A stretch of 64,000 bases of DNA. Origin: Cocos nucifera. Taxonomy: Eukaryota; Streptophyta; Magnoliopsida; Arecales; Arecaceae. Below the pieces are notes generated by a model. It was given only the letters and a program-made list of their open reading frames with translations. It did not search any database and was not told the origin of the DNA. The stretch covers positions 174,071 to 238,070 of the forward strand of contig QRFJ01002293.1 of the NCBI GenBank assembly GCA_006176705.1, given 5' to 3'. Position numbers and translations under genes: made by a program. Positions 1 to 10,452 of the stretch are shown here, piece by piece (within the stretch, counting starts at the first letter, position 1; each line of letters starts with the position of its first letter).

Positions 1-1993
1 ACTTGGATTTTATTCTAAAGGTTCTTTCACTATTTTATTCGAATCGATAGCCTCTACCTCTAATTCAAGAAATTACCCCTAATTCCTTAGTGGCTACTAG
101 AATCCACATAGACTATACACGAGCCTAACTTTGGTTGGTCAACCTGTGTGCCTCTATGGGTAGGTTCATAATCAATTGTTTCACCAAACAACTTCTAATA
201 ATTTAATTTTTGCCCCGAAAGTCTAATCAGTAGGCTTTGGCCTCCATTGAAAAGATTCAGTTAGGTCTAACCATTAATATGACCACATTTGGTGCATCAG
301 ATTAATAATTGATCAGGCCCGACTTTGACCGGCCAACCTGACCACCATTAGAAAGACACGACCAAATCATCATATTATGAATGGTAATTTTATTAGTCAA
401 TAAGCACCCGGTCTTTGGACCACCAATGATTATTAAACTAATGGACTCATTATTACTCAACTTAATGGGAGGCTATGACCTAGTTATCATTATAACTATT
501 CCATTTTAAGGACCTAATAATTTTAGAGGGTTTGATTAACCAATTTTAAGAAGAATTGACCAGCCAATTTGGATCCTCCCATTGACTTCACCAAGTTAGA
601 TCAATAAGGACCTAATTCAAGCTGGCATTAGGAGTACCTAAATCAATCAAACTGATTTACCTAATTGACATGGGTGAGCCCAAATCACTAAGTGATCTAA
701 TCAAAATCTAATTCATCAGGATGGCCAGGTAAGTGATATCAGTGGAAGGGATATGCCATTAACTCATCAAAGACCGAATTAGTGCAAGTAGCTCCTAATT
801 AAAAATTACTGGTCTGAGCTGCCAGACTTATCTTAGACACCATCCAGTTCATCAATTTCAATTTGACCAACCTAGCAATTTTAGGTTCGACCGCGTAGCC
901 ATAAATCAAGTCCATTTGGTTCCCATTAAATGCATGGGCTTGACCAACTACAACTATTGTAATTTGGTCTAAAGAGTCTTTGACCTATTCTAAATCAACA
1001 TTTGGTTAGATTTGATCAATTACTCTAATTTTGTCCATTCTTTAACTAACCTTAGGTCTAATCAATTAATGGACCTAATTTGACTAACCCAATAACCCAC
1101 ATTTTATGATCAATGATTTAGGATCTTTAAATCATAATTCTAGACCCTAATTCATCATACTTAATTCTTAATTAAGTTTAAGACTAAGAGTTGAGGTTCG
1201 ATATTTTGAAAATATTTTTTAAAATTTTTAAAAGGTTCTTTACATCCAGCATTGTTTTACTAAATAGATTGACTCATTTCAAAAATGGATCGGCTTATTT
1301 CATAAACAAGCACTAGATATAGGTTTGATCTCATAAAACTAGTCATTTTAGACGTTCAGCCAACTTCTTAGTTGAGCTAGCTCAGATCCCATCCAAGTTG
1401 GCTTGAGCAGAAGCCGAGCTGGCTCGGTTCCTGAGATAGCTGACTCGGGCTGAAGGCTCGAAGGCCATCATTCCTATCAGGTAGGCTCAGATCCAATTCA
1501 AGCTAGTCCGAATTGAAGTCGAGCCATCTCGATTTCTGATCAAGCTGGCTAAAGAATCAATCCAAAAATCATATCACGGCTGGCATGCTGGTTGAGTTGG
1601 ATTGATTCCTGAGCGAGCCGGCTTGACCAATGAATAGAACCTTCTTAAGATCCTATTCAGGTTTAATCTAAAACTATGTACTCAACAAAAAAAATCAAAA
1701 AATTATTTAGATCTAATCTAAACATTAATTCATGATAAAATTTAGATTAAATCCTACAAACATATCATAAAAATTCTTAGATCTAATCTAAAATTTTTAT
1801 GATCAATTTTATAGATCGCAACATACCAGGACAACCTCTCTACTGTAAGAGGTAAACCTTATAGTAGGACAACCTACAGTCTATGCGATCATCATTTTTA
1901 TTTTTTAGATCAGATTATTATTTGATCTAATCTAAAAATAATCTAAATTATGCATATATAATACATCAAAGAACCTGCTACTCTGATACCAAT
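1..1993 (-). other. 5' leader of copia element A, non-coding
   Basis: No credible ORF is seen. The stretch aligns by eye with leaders at 22325-24179 and 55941-56446: all share blocks reading, on the plus strand, GGCCAGGTAAGT, then a variant of AAGGGATATGCCATTAACTC, then AGTAGCTC followed by AATTA. In this copy the blocks lie near 722-850. Positions about 1370-1640 carry several imperfect GAGCTGGCTCG-like palindromes. About 750 bp (1230-1980) has no counterpart in the element B leader. Confidence 0.6.
1980..1991 (-). promoter_or_regulatory. tRNA-iMet primer-binding site of element A
   Basis: On the minus strand it reads TGGTATCAGAGT, 11 of 12 bases of the usual plant copia site TGGTATCAGAGC, which pairs with the 3' end of initiator tRNA-Met. 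It begins two bases beyond the CA end of the LTR at 1994. This fixes the LTR on its right as a 5' LTR. Confidence 0.88.
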
Positions 1994-3466
1994 TGAAGGG
2001 AGTGTGAAGGGTTTCTAGCTCTACTTTCAAAAAAAAAATTTGAAAAATATATGCAGCAAAAATTATTATTAATCAAATTAATAATTAGAGCTATGGATCT
2101 AATCTGAAAAATCCTACATGCTGTAGGATCTAATGTATCATATATGCATGTATATCTAAAAATAAAAATAATAACTATAGTAAAACTATTTTTAATGCTC
2201 TATGTTTAGGACACATTATCTTGCGTGGGTAGTCGATCACCGCAATTCGAATGTCGCTGGAGAGGTCAACTCATTGCGATGCAACCACATAGAGCATCTG
2301 ACCTCCATAGGTCATCCACATAAAGCCCTGGTCCCGATCGGCTCCTTCCGAGTGCTAGCTCGATGCAGGAATCCTTTAACGACTGATTTAGATCGAACTG
2401 ATTTGATCTGCTTTCAACAATTTTGGATGCTCCAAAAAATTATCAAAGGTAGGGTAGAAGCAAAGGAAGGTCTCTCGAGAGTCACATGATTTTGTGATGT
2501 TCATAGCTCATGTTCTCTTTTTTCAAAACCTAGGCTAAAATCCTAGGGTAGCACTCACCCAGATCTTTGTGCAACACTCTTTTTGGAATTTCTCTCAATG
2601 TTTTTCATGCACAATGTGGTGGACTTCATGGAAAAGGACTTCTCTCTTAGGTTCATCACATGCCCCATCACAAAACTCCTTTTAATCTACACCAAATAGA
2701 GTAGAGAGCGCATGGAGGGATAAGGATCAGGTGGTTGCTTATTTGAATTCAAACTTCATTTGAATTCAAATAGTAACCATTTGATTTTATCCACTTAAGG
2801 ATGTGAGAAGGAACAACGTGCACCCTCTTGTGCTTGGATTTTGTCATGAGAATTCTCAATTCTCATGGAGAAAACGGTGGATGAAAGATCAGGGTGATGT
2901 GGCACATAAGACTAGTCAAAATAGTCTTTCAAACCTTGTCCAACTAAGACCCAATCCAAACTAATTTGGCTGGGCGCAATTAGACCAGATTAATCCCAAC
3001 TTATTTTTAGACTTAATTAGGCTTAGTTAAATCCTAATCAAATCAAGAATTAATCAAGCCAAACTCCTGATCAAATCAGGGATTAAACCTCCTCGATGAT
3101 TAGGTCATCTCATAACCTAATCGAGTCAAATCCAACTGAATCCAATTCAATTGGACTTAAACCAAAAAAAATTATTCAATCAAATTGAGTTAATTAGTAA
3201 TCAGATTATTAATTAAAATTTTTTGATCAGCCATCAGATCAAATAGGAACCTCTAGTGTGTGTGATCCCATAAGTTTGAACCTAAGTTGATAGCGCAAGA
3301 ATCAATTTTCTGTACTAATCGAAGTGACCATCTAGCAATGGTATCTGACATCTGGATAGGCTGAATAGTGCAATCACAATATTCAGAACCTACATGAATA
3401 TGATTATCGCATAATTCATCCTTTTGACCTCTGTGCACAGGATGACTTAGGGTTAAACTATCAATC
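1994..3466 (-). repeat. LTR-A, downstream part of the 5' LTR of element A
   Basis: This segment is homologous over its length to LTR-B (56447-58927) and, in reverse complement, to LTR-C (62750 onward). A clear example is 3253-3480 against 58020-58240. It is cut at 3466 by gypsy1; 3462-3466 (CAATC) is the left target-site copy. The ORFs here (2202-2489 plus, 3253-3489 minus) resemble no protein family. Confidence 0.83.
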
Positions 3467-5051
3467 TGATAGGTATGCGATGTTGTCATTAGGATATCAT
3501 GTTTATCAGTTTAATCTGACTTCTAAAAATAATTAAAAATCCATAGATAGCAGTGAGTCGGATCGAATCCATAGGAAAGGTAGTATTTTTAGATTTGAAA
3601 TCTTTGATTTTACAAAAGAAAAAGAAAAGAGAAGAGTTTTGGGATCAAAAGTGAAGTTAGAAAATAAAAAGCAAAAATTAAAAGGTGCAGGAATTTAAAC
3701 TTGGTACTAAGATCTACTAGTTAGATCTTAGCATCTATTTAAAAATTAGATTGCAATAAAAATAAAGAGCATAAAATTAAAGAACATAAAAATAAATATT
3801 ACATTAATTAAAATTTCATAATTTAAATACATAAAAAGAAGAAATTAAAATAAGCTGATCTCTAATCTTGCATCGACATTGGAAGAAAGATGGTGTAGAA
3901 GCCCAGCTCTTCTTCTCGGCACCCGTTTCTTTGAAGCAGCCTTTAACCCATAGCCTAGCTTCGTCTTGTACCGAAGCTTCACCTTGATCGGAGATGTTGA
4001 TTTCTGAAGGTCCTGGGATCCTTTTTATAGAGCTAGGAGGGCTGGATATTTTTTTCTAAAGACAATATGGGACTAATAGCTTTTGTAATCATCAAAATAC
4101 AAAGAAATTCGAATAAAATTTGAATCAAAATAGATTTGATATGACTCTGGTAAGCCTGATGAAATTTGGCCATTCAATAGGAAATCCAACGGTCCAAAAA
4201 TCATCAAAATCGGATGAGTATCGGCCCAGATCAGGTCGGATTAAATTCTGACCATTCCGATCGCGCGTTGATGGAGGAAATCTGACCGCAAATCATGCGT
4301 CAAGGGAGTCCTGATCACCGTTGAGAATCATTCTGGACCATTGGATCTTCATCACTTGGTTTTCTGGCTATCGGATCATCGCCAGATCGCTGATAGAATT
4401 TGAAATCAAACCCGAAAAGTAACCACCGCCGTCTGATCTTGAACCGTAATCAACCACAGCCGTCCGATTGCGCATAATTACTGTTTCCCATGGACTGCAT
4501 TGACCGGCCGCACTGCACACCACAGCCAATCAGTGCCTCTATTGCCAAGTGAAAAGATTAGATTGCCCTATGAGCCATGATAAATTTTTGTGGATGCTTT
4601 AAGGATCCAGGTCCGCCACGTGTCGCGCTATGATTTGTCAGTTTCTATTGAGCTGGCGATCTACGCCTGGATCGTGGACCGACTGATGGCTTCATCGACT
4701 GAGTCAGCTTTGATGGCTTGGCTTGGCTTGGTGGCTTGGCTTGCGGAGCCGGCTGAGCTATTTTCTTTTTTATTTAAATTTTATTTATTTTATTTGTTTA
4801 AAAATTCATATCTTTTCTATTTTAGCTTTATTTTACTCAAAATTTATTTCATTATGATAAAAAAAATGAGATCTTTTCATTGATAATAAAATTTTATTTT
4901 TTAACTTTTATTATTTTTTAATTAATTTTTTAATTAATAAAAATATGAATTTCTTAAAAATTATATATAAATTGATTAATAATTCTTTAAAAATTAATAT
5001 AAATTAATTAATAAATTAATACTTTTATTGATGAATTTATGATGCTTATCA
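3467..5051 (-). repeat. Gypsy1 3' LTR
   Basis: A 1,585-bp LTR paired with 8995-10447; both begin on the plus strand with TGATAGGTA(T/C)GCGATGTT. A third, thrice-split copy is the gypsy2 LTR (38620 to 55940). The stretch 4690-4760 carries repeated GGCTTGGCTT and GAGCCGGCTGAGC words. The tail, about 4770-5040, is very AT-rich. The plus-strand ORF at 4590-4883 lies wholly within this LTR and is not taken as a gene. Confidence 0.88.
4022..4029 (-). promoter_or_regulatory. TATA box of gypsy1 3' LTR
   Basis: Minus strand TATAAAAA in the context CTCTATAAAAAGGATC. It is conserved at the same place in the 5' LTR (9548-9555) and as TATAAATA in gypsy2 (55020-55027). Conservation across three LTR copies supports a promoter role. 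Confidence 0.6.
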
Positions 5052-5061
5052 CACCCCCTAA
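5052..5061 (-). promoter_or_regulatory. Polypurine tract of gypsy1
   Basis: Minus strand TTAGGGGGTG lies directly upstream of the 3' LTR start TGATAAGC. It is preceded by a stretch ending GAGGACGAGCAAAGCTTAAG, which I know as common before the 3' LTR in Athila-type plant elements. It primes plus-strand DNA synthesis in this class. Confidence 0.75.
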
Positions 5062-6230
5062 CTTAAGCTTTGCTCGTCCTCGAGTAAAGAAAGAATTTAG
5101 TTTTAAATACCTTTTAACTTTAGAGTTTCGAATTTTACCTAAGCAGTTTTCAAAATAGCCATTGATATTCAGTAGAGCTTAAATGAGACATATCATTGGG
5201 ATATTAATACTTATCAATAGAAAAATTAAGTAAAGAACATTAAATTTTTTAGAACTTTTTCTAAATTATCCCACCTTTATCTCTGATTTGTCTAAACTTT
5301 CATATAGGCAAAGTGTATTGCTACTTCCATCCTTTCATTTATTGATTTTTATTTTTACATTGCCCACTTTTTGATGCGAATATCATTGCTTACTTAGGCA
5401 ACGGGACCCAGTTACTTGGTGGAAAACTTAATATTTTTTTTTTTAACATTGTACCACTATTGAGTATCTTAACTCCTTAAGCTTTCTATTTGATCCATGT
5501 AGCGAGTCTTGGGCCAATGACTCCCAAACCAGTTGGCTTTAGGACACTAGGTATAGAATATCCCTCGGACTTACTAGCTCGAATCAAATAGACTACGAGT
5601 TAAGACTAGCTTTACAACGAGCTTCTTTGTCCTTTTCATCTTTTGACACGAAACTCAATGCTTGCTTAGGCAAAGAGGTCCGGTTACTCAGTGAGAAATA
5701 CTTAGAAACTATTTTATTAAAATAAATTTTTTATATGAAGAAACGTATAGTTACCCTACACAAGCCTATAAAAAGTAGACTTTTCTTTGATGCTAGTAGA
5801 AATAATTAGAAATGCTCCAAGGAAAAACTTTTTATATCCTAGACTTAACTTTTTATTGAATTTTCTTAATATTTGATTCCTCAATATCTCACAGATTCTC
5901 TGATCTGTACATCAATTTTCTTTTAAAAATACTTAGTTTAATTCGATTCTTAAGCATAATCAGGTGTCTAAATACTAAATACTAACTTTTTTTTTGAGAA
6001 CTTAAAATTTTAAAATTTTAATTTTTCTCTCCCTCCAACTTAATCGATATTGTCCTCAATGGAGAAAAAAAAATAAAGGGTGTAATAAAGAACATGGAAG
6101 AATACACCTAACTCGATATATTTTGGTCCAGCACATGCCTTTGAAAAATTTGAGGCTCTCCCTCTAACTTATTCAAATTATCCTAAAAAAAAATAAACTA
6201 AAAGATTTAAATTAGATAAAAACTTAAATA
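5062..6230 (-). other. Gypsy1 region between coding remnants and 3' LTR, with a diverged direct duplication
   Basis: No ORF of note. Two related blocks of about 60 bp lie at roughly 5378-5432 and 5648-5705. Each contains a word like GCTTACTTAGGCAA or GCTTGCTTAGGCAA followed by a GGTTACT-type word. Poly-T and poly-A runs are frequent. This matches the long untranslated region after pol in Athila-type elements. Confidence 0.5.
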
Positions 6231-6254
6231 TTGGGTTGCCTCCCAATAAGTGCT
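6231..6254 (-). other. Conserved post-pol box of gypsy1
   Basis: On the minus strand it includes CACTTATTGGGAGGCAACCC. I know a closely similar box just after the pol stop in many plant Athila-like elements. Its survival while pol is missing places one edge of the large deletion between 6565 and this box. Confidence 0.5.
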
Positions 6255-6267
6255 AAGTTTATCGTCT

Positions 6268-7584
6268 TCAGCCAGACACAATGCAGCTTATTATCCTGTG
6301 TCGAATATTGGATTGACAAAATTTCAATGGTTTTGAATTGCCAATCTCAGAAAGTTGATTTATAATCTCATTATTAATATAATCTTTATTAATTTTAGAG
6401 ATATAATTTATGATTCCATTCTCAAACTCATGTTTATTAAGAATTTCTCTTATTTGTTTTTCTAAAATGCTCATGAATGGAGTTTTAGGAGTTAAGTTTG
6501 ATTCAATGGGTGCTGAAATGGTGACTAAAGGTGATTTTAATTCTAGAGATAAATTAATGTGATCTTACTTAAACAACTTCATTGATATTTCATTACATGC
6601 CTCTTGATTTTTGTAAGAAGAACCGGCTTCTAGAGTTGAAGGGAACAGACTTTTGGATTTATAAGTCTCGGATAAATCATCTATTCTCTTTTCTCCTTTT
6701 TCTATCTCATTTAAACTGAAACCAGCATCAGTACTAATTCCTGGCTTTAGTTCTTCTATGTGGTTAGTCTCAGTACTAATCAATTTTTTTAATTTTTTAT
6801 TTTGGCTAGCATCAGTACTAGCCTCTCTCACCTGATCTTGGTATGGATCCATAAGAATCCTATAGCTTTTAAGTTCAGAAATTACTTTGGTATTCTCAGA
6901 ATTGGGGATTCTTAAGTGAGACATTAAATTGATAACTTGGTCCAGATGGTTGGTGGACATTAGGTGGATTATTTAAAATTGGTAGGCTCGATAGTTGATC
7001 TAGTTCTCTCCTCATGTTAGACTCAACTAATTGCCTATTTGAGCTTCTAGCTTGGCGATAGATTGCTGTTGAGTCAGAATCAATTATTGAAGTTGGTTAA
7101 ATCTATCATCGGCTAGATTGGTTTGTTGAGGAGGTGGGTATGAAGGCTGATTATGATGTGGTGGCTGGATAAACTGACTAGGCTGGCCATTATTATAGGT
7201 ATAGTTTTGGTATTGGGGCCTATTTTGATAGTTTTGGATAGATAAAATTTGGGTTTGAGCCTGAGTCTGTTGGGATGTCCAAGAAAAATTATGGTGGTTG
7301 CTCCAATCTAGATTATATGAATTTGAAAATAGGTCATTAATCAATTTGGAGTATCCTTGAGTAGCTTGAACTTATTCTTGGATAAAATATGAAAACTGTG
7401 CAGTCATAGGATATTCACTCACATGATGGGTTGGGCTAGCACAGATTGAATAAATCTCCTGATAATTAGAAGATGATGTGAATTGTGCAGGAGATTGTTG
7501 ACCTAGGATTAGAAGTTGATCTATTTTCTGAGCAAGAAGGTCAACTTTATCTAATTTTTGGACTATTAGATTCAGATTAGCCAT
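6268..7584 (-). pseudogene. Gypsy1 gag remnant, deleted at N-terminus, pol lost
   Basis: One minus-strand frame with several stops carries three gag-like parts. 7372-7584 starts MANLNLIVQKLDKV and holds a knuckle region SICASPTHHVSEYP. The zinc knuckle Cys-x2-Cys-x4-His-x4-Cys intact in gypsy2 has lost its first and last Cys here, both to Tyr. 7084-7344 holds the N/Q/P-rich stretch after the knuckle, starting with SNSYNLDWSNHHNFSW. 6565-6960 holds the charged gag C-terminus, ending near LEAGSSYKNQEACNEI. Next to gypsy2, about 700 bp between the start codon and the knuckle is missing. The segment 6268-6474 continues in frame but I do not recognise it. No protease, RT or integrase follows. Confidence 0.65.
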
Positions 7585-8086
7585 TATTATGTTTAATGTG
7601 AATCAACCATTCAATTAAATTCAACTAAATCAAAAAAAGTGATTTCCTACCATGCATGTATTAGTGTAACCCTAATGTATGGTTCAAAAAAAAATTTAGA
7701 ATATTTTTTTTATTTTTTTTTTATTATTATTATTTTATTATATTAAAAATTAATTTTTTTTAATTATTTTATTTATTAATTTTAATTTAATTTAATTTAA
7801 TTTAATTATCACTTTTAATATTTTTTAGTTAGTTTAATTTAATTTTATTTTTATTTTATTTTATTTTTAGAGGAGTAGGGAGAAGAAAGAAGAGTTCTAA
7901 AGAAGAGGTCCTAAGGAGTCCTAGAACTAAGAAGAAAGAGAAAAATTAGGTTTAATTAGATTTAATGTTGGTTAGCAATCAAGTTGGTCAATCAATCTTA
8001 ACTAAAGGTTATCTTAGATCTAGATAGCTCCTAACTGCCAAGGTCACCTTCAAGCCCTCCAAGTGTAGGATTAGCCAATCAACTAG

Positions 8087-8098
8087 CCAGGTAAGTAT
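8087..8098 (-). other. U1-snRNA-5'-end-like motif in gypsy1 leader
   Basis: On the element's sense strand it reads ATACTTACCTGG, identical to the first bases of U1 snRNA (AUACUUACCUG). On the opposite strand it is a textbook 5' splice site, CCAGGTAAGTAT. Gypsy2 keeps it with one change at 37790-37801. Copia leaders keep the shorter ACTTACCTGG at 725-734 and 23017-23026. The function is unknown. Confidence 0.5.
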
Positions 8099-8882
8099 AA
8101 GGTCGGTGAGAGTCCCCCCATTGCTTGCCTTAGACATCAATTGTGCTTGGCCAGGTAAGCGAACGGAATCAATTAGAAACCACCTTCCTTTGGGCCCAGT
8201 CGTCCCTGAACCACTTTCCTAGATACTAGTCAAATTGATTTATCCTAACCCGGTTCAACTCTTAAGATTTCTTATCCTATTGAGCTCGAGTTCCTAGAGT
8301 TGATGTCTAATTGATTTTAAAATTAAAGGCTTAGGTCAATGCAGGATGTTGGTTGGTTTTTGTGGGCCAAAGAAGGGTGATCAAATCCCCACCTTATATT
8401 GTTTAATTAGGTTGTGCCCTTAATTTGGTTTAATATGAATATGCAAAAAAAATTTTTAATCAAAGGGTTCTATGCAATTTAAACTAGATGCATGCAACTA
8501 ATTGAATTCTGAAAGGCTTACCTTGCCTCCAGCAATCACCAAAAAAAATAAAAATAAAAATAAAAATAAAAATAATATGATGCATGCTCTAAGCAGTTAG
8601 AATTTTTAATCTTATCATGAGACTTTTAATTAGATTTAAATGAATATTTTTTTAAAATTAATTTAAAAATAAAATAAGTAAATAAATAAATAAAAAGAAA
8701 AGAGAATTAGGGGTAGGATTGATCTCACCAAGCAAAACTCCTGATTCTTTTTATTCTTTAATCTCTTTTTCTGCAAAATAATAAAAAAAAATTAGCAAGA
8801 AATATTTATGAGAAAATAAAAATTTTATTTATAATTTATTTATAAAAAAATTAAAGAGACCAAAAATTTAATGTCCGTGCCT

Positions 8883-8900
8883 TCCCAGGCAATGGTGCCA
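8883..8900 (-). repeat. Second primer-site-like copy in gypsy1 leader
   Basis: Minus strand TGGCACCATTGCCTGGGA with TTTT just before it. It is about 90 bp downstream of the LTR-adjacent site TGGCATCGTTGCCAGAGA and resembles the usual TGGCGCC-type plant site at least as well. It may be a relic of a duplicated LTR/leader junction. Confidence 0.55.
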
Positions 8901-8970
8901 AAAACTTGGTGTGTTTGTCGAAATTATTTTTAATAAATCAAAGAAATCAAAATCAAAAATCAAAAATAAT

Positions 8971-8988
8971 TCTCTGGCAACGATGCCA
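8971..8988 (-). promoter_or_regulatory. tRNA-Asp-type primer-binding site of gypsy1
   Basis: Minus strand TGGCATCGTTGCCAGAGA, six bases from the LTR end at 8995. Plant Athila-type elements commonly use TGGCGCCGTTGCCGGGGA here, which pairs with tRNA-Asp. Differences are mostly C-to-T or G-to-A type. Confidence 0.7.
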
Positions 8989-8994
8989 AAAACT

Positions 8995-10447
8995 TGATAG
9001 GTACGCGATGTTATCATTAAGACATCATGTTTATCAGTTTAATCTGACTTCTAAAAATAATTAAAAGTCCATAGATAGCAGTAAGTCGGGTCGAATCCAT
9101 AGGGAAGGTAGTGTTTTTAGATTTGAAATCTTTGATTTTATAAAAGAAAAAGAAAAGAGAAGAGTTTTGGGATCAAAAGTAAAGTCAGAAAATAAAAAGT
9201 GAAAATTAAAAGGTGCAGAAATTTAAACTTAGTACTAAGATCTACTAGTTAGATCTTAGCATCTATATAAAAATTAGATTGCAATAAAAATAAAGACAAT
9301 AAAATTAAAGAACATAAAAATAAATATTACATTAATTAAAATTTTATAATTTAAATACATAAAAGAAGAAATTAAAATAAGCTGATCTCTAATCTTGGAT
9401 CGACATTGGCAGAAAGATGGTGTAGAAGCCCAGCTCTTCTTCTCGGCATCCGTTGCTTTGAAGCAGCCTTTAACCCATAGCCTGGCTTTGCCTTATACCA
9501 AAGCTTCATCTTGATCGAAGATATTGATTTTTGGAGGTCTGAGGTCCTTTTTATAGAGCTAGGAGGGCTAGAGAGTTTGCTTCTGGGCAATGTGGGACTA
9601 AGGGACTCGTAAATAAGAATCCAATGGTCCAAAAATCATCAAAATCAGATGAGTATCGGCCCAAATCAAGTCGGATTAAATTCTAGCTGTCCGATCGCAC
9701 ATTGATGGAGAAAATCTGGTCGCAAATCATGCATCAAGAGTCTTGATCACCGTCGGGAGTATTCTGGACCATTGGATCTTCATCACTTGATTTTCTAGCC
9801 ATCGGATCGCGCCAGATCGCTGATAGAATTTGAATCAAACCTAGAAATAACCACCACCATTCGATCTTGACCGCAATCAACCGCAGTCATCCGATCGTGC
9901 AATTACTATTCCCATGGACTGCATGGACCAGCCATACCACACACCGCAGCCAATCAGCGCCTCTGTTGCCAAGTGAAAAGATCAGATTGCCCTATGAGCC
10001 GCGATAAATTTGTGGACCCTTTAAGGGTCCAGGTCCGCCATGTGTCGCGCTGTGATTTGTCGGTTTCTGCTGAGCTGGCGGTCCATACCTAGATCGTAGA
10101 CCAACTGATGGCTTCATCGGCTGAGTTGGCTTTGATGGCTTGGCTTGGCTTACAGAGCCGACTGAGCCATTTTCTTTTTTATTTAAATTTTATTTATTTT
10201 ATTTTTTAAAAAATTCATATCTTTTCTATTTTAGCTCTGTTTTACTCAAAATTTATTTTGTTGTAATTAAAAAAATGAGCTCTTTCCATTGATAATAAAA
10301 TTTTATTTTTTAATTTTTATTATTTTTTAATTAATAAAAATATAAATTTCTTAAAAATTATATATAAATTGATTAATAATTTTTAAAAATTAATATAAAT
10401 TAATTAATAAATTCATACTTTTATTGGTGAATTTATGATGCTTATCA
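8995..10447 (-). repeat. Gypsy1 5' LTR
   Basis: A 1,453-bp partner of 3467-5051, shorter mainly through small gaps around 9600-9620 and 10320-10400. The TATA-like TATAAAAA lies at 9548-9555 on the minus strand. The minus-strand ORF at 9372-9632 is LTR sequence and I do not call it a gene. Confidence 0.88.
9548..9555 (-). promoter_or_regulatory. TATA box of gypsy1 5' LTR
   Basis: Minus strand TATAAAAA, at the same place as 4022-4029 in the partner LTR. In the 5' LTR this would drive the element's transcript leftward through leader and gag. Confidence 0.6.
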
Positions 10448-10452
10448 CAACC

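Larger units (their letters stand above)
7585..8970 (-). other. Gypsy1 5' leader with AT-rich simple repeats
   Basis: Non-coding. Positions 7682-7870 are almost pure A/T with runs of (TTTAA)n and (TTA)n; 8545-8580 is an (AAAAT)n microsatellite. Positions 8082-8235 carry two units of a block shared with copia leaders, each ending on the minus strand in CTTACCTGGC. The leader of gypsy2 (37141-38595) is a diverged copy. Confidence 0.6.
3467..10447 (-). mobile_element. Gypsy1: deleted Ty3-gypsy element, Athila-type, inserted in LTR-A
   Basis: A complete LTR-to-LTR element of 6,981 bp. Its LTRs (3467-5051 and 8995-10447) have inverted ends TGATA and TATCA. The target site CAATC (3462-3466) recurs as CAACC (10448-10452), and joining the flanks gives continuous LTR-A sequence. 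In minus orientation the order is 5' LTR, primer site TGGCATCGTTGCCAGAGA, leader of about 1.4 kb, a shortened gag, a post-pol region and the purine tract TTAGGGGGTG before the 3' LTR. Protease, reverse transcriptase, RNase H and integrase are absent, so it would need a helper element. The Athila assignment rests on gag phrases, the Asp-type primer site and the purine-tract context. Confidence 0.85.

Noticed and set aside
2202..2489. Plus-strand ORF of 95 codons in LTR-A
   Set aside because: It lies within LTR sequence, lacks similarity to any family I know, and its reading frame is not kept in LTR-B or LTR-C.
5052..5053. Alternative gypsy1 LTR end two bases further right (TCACA)
   Set aside because: Ending at 5051 and 10447 gives inverted ends TGATA/TATCA and a 4-of-5 target match (CAATC/CAACC); the alternative gives none.
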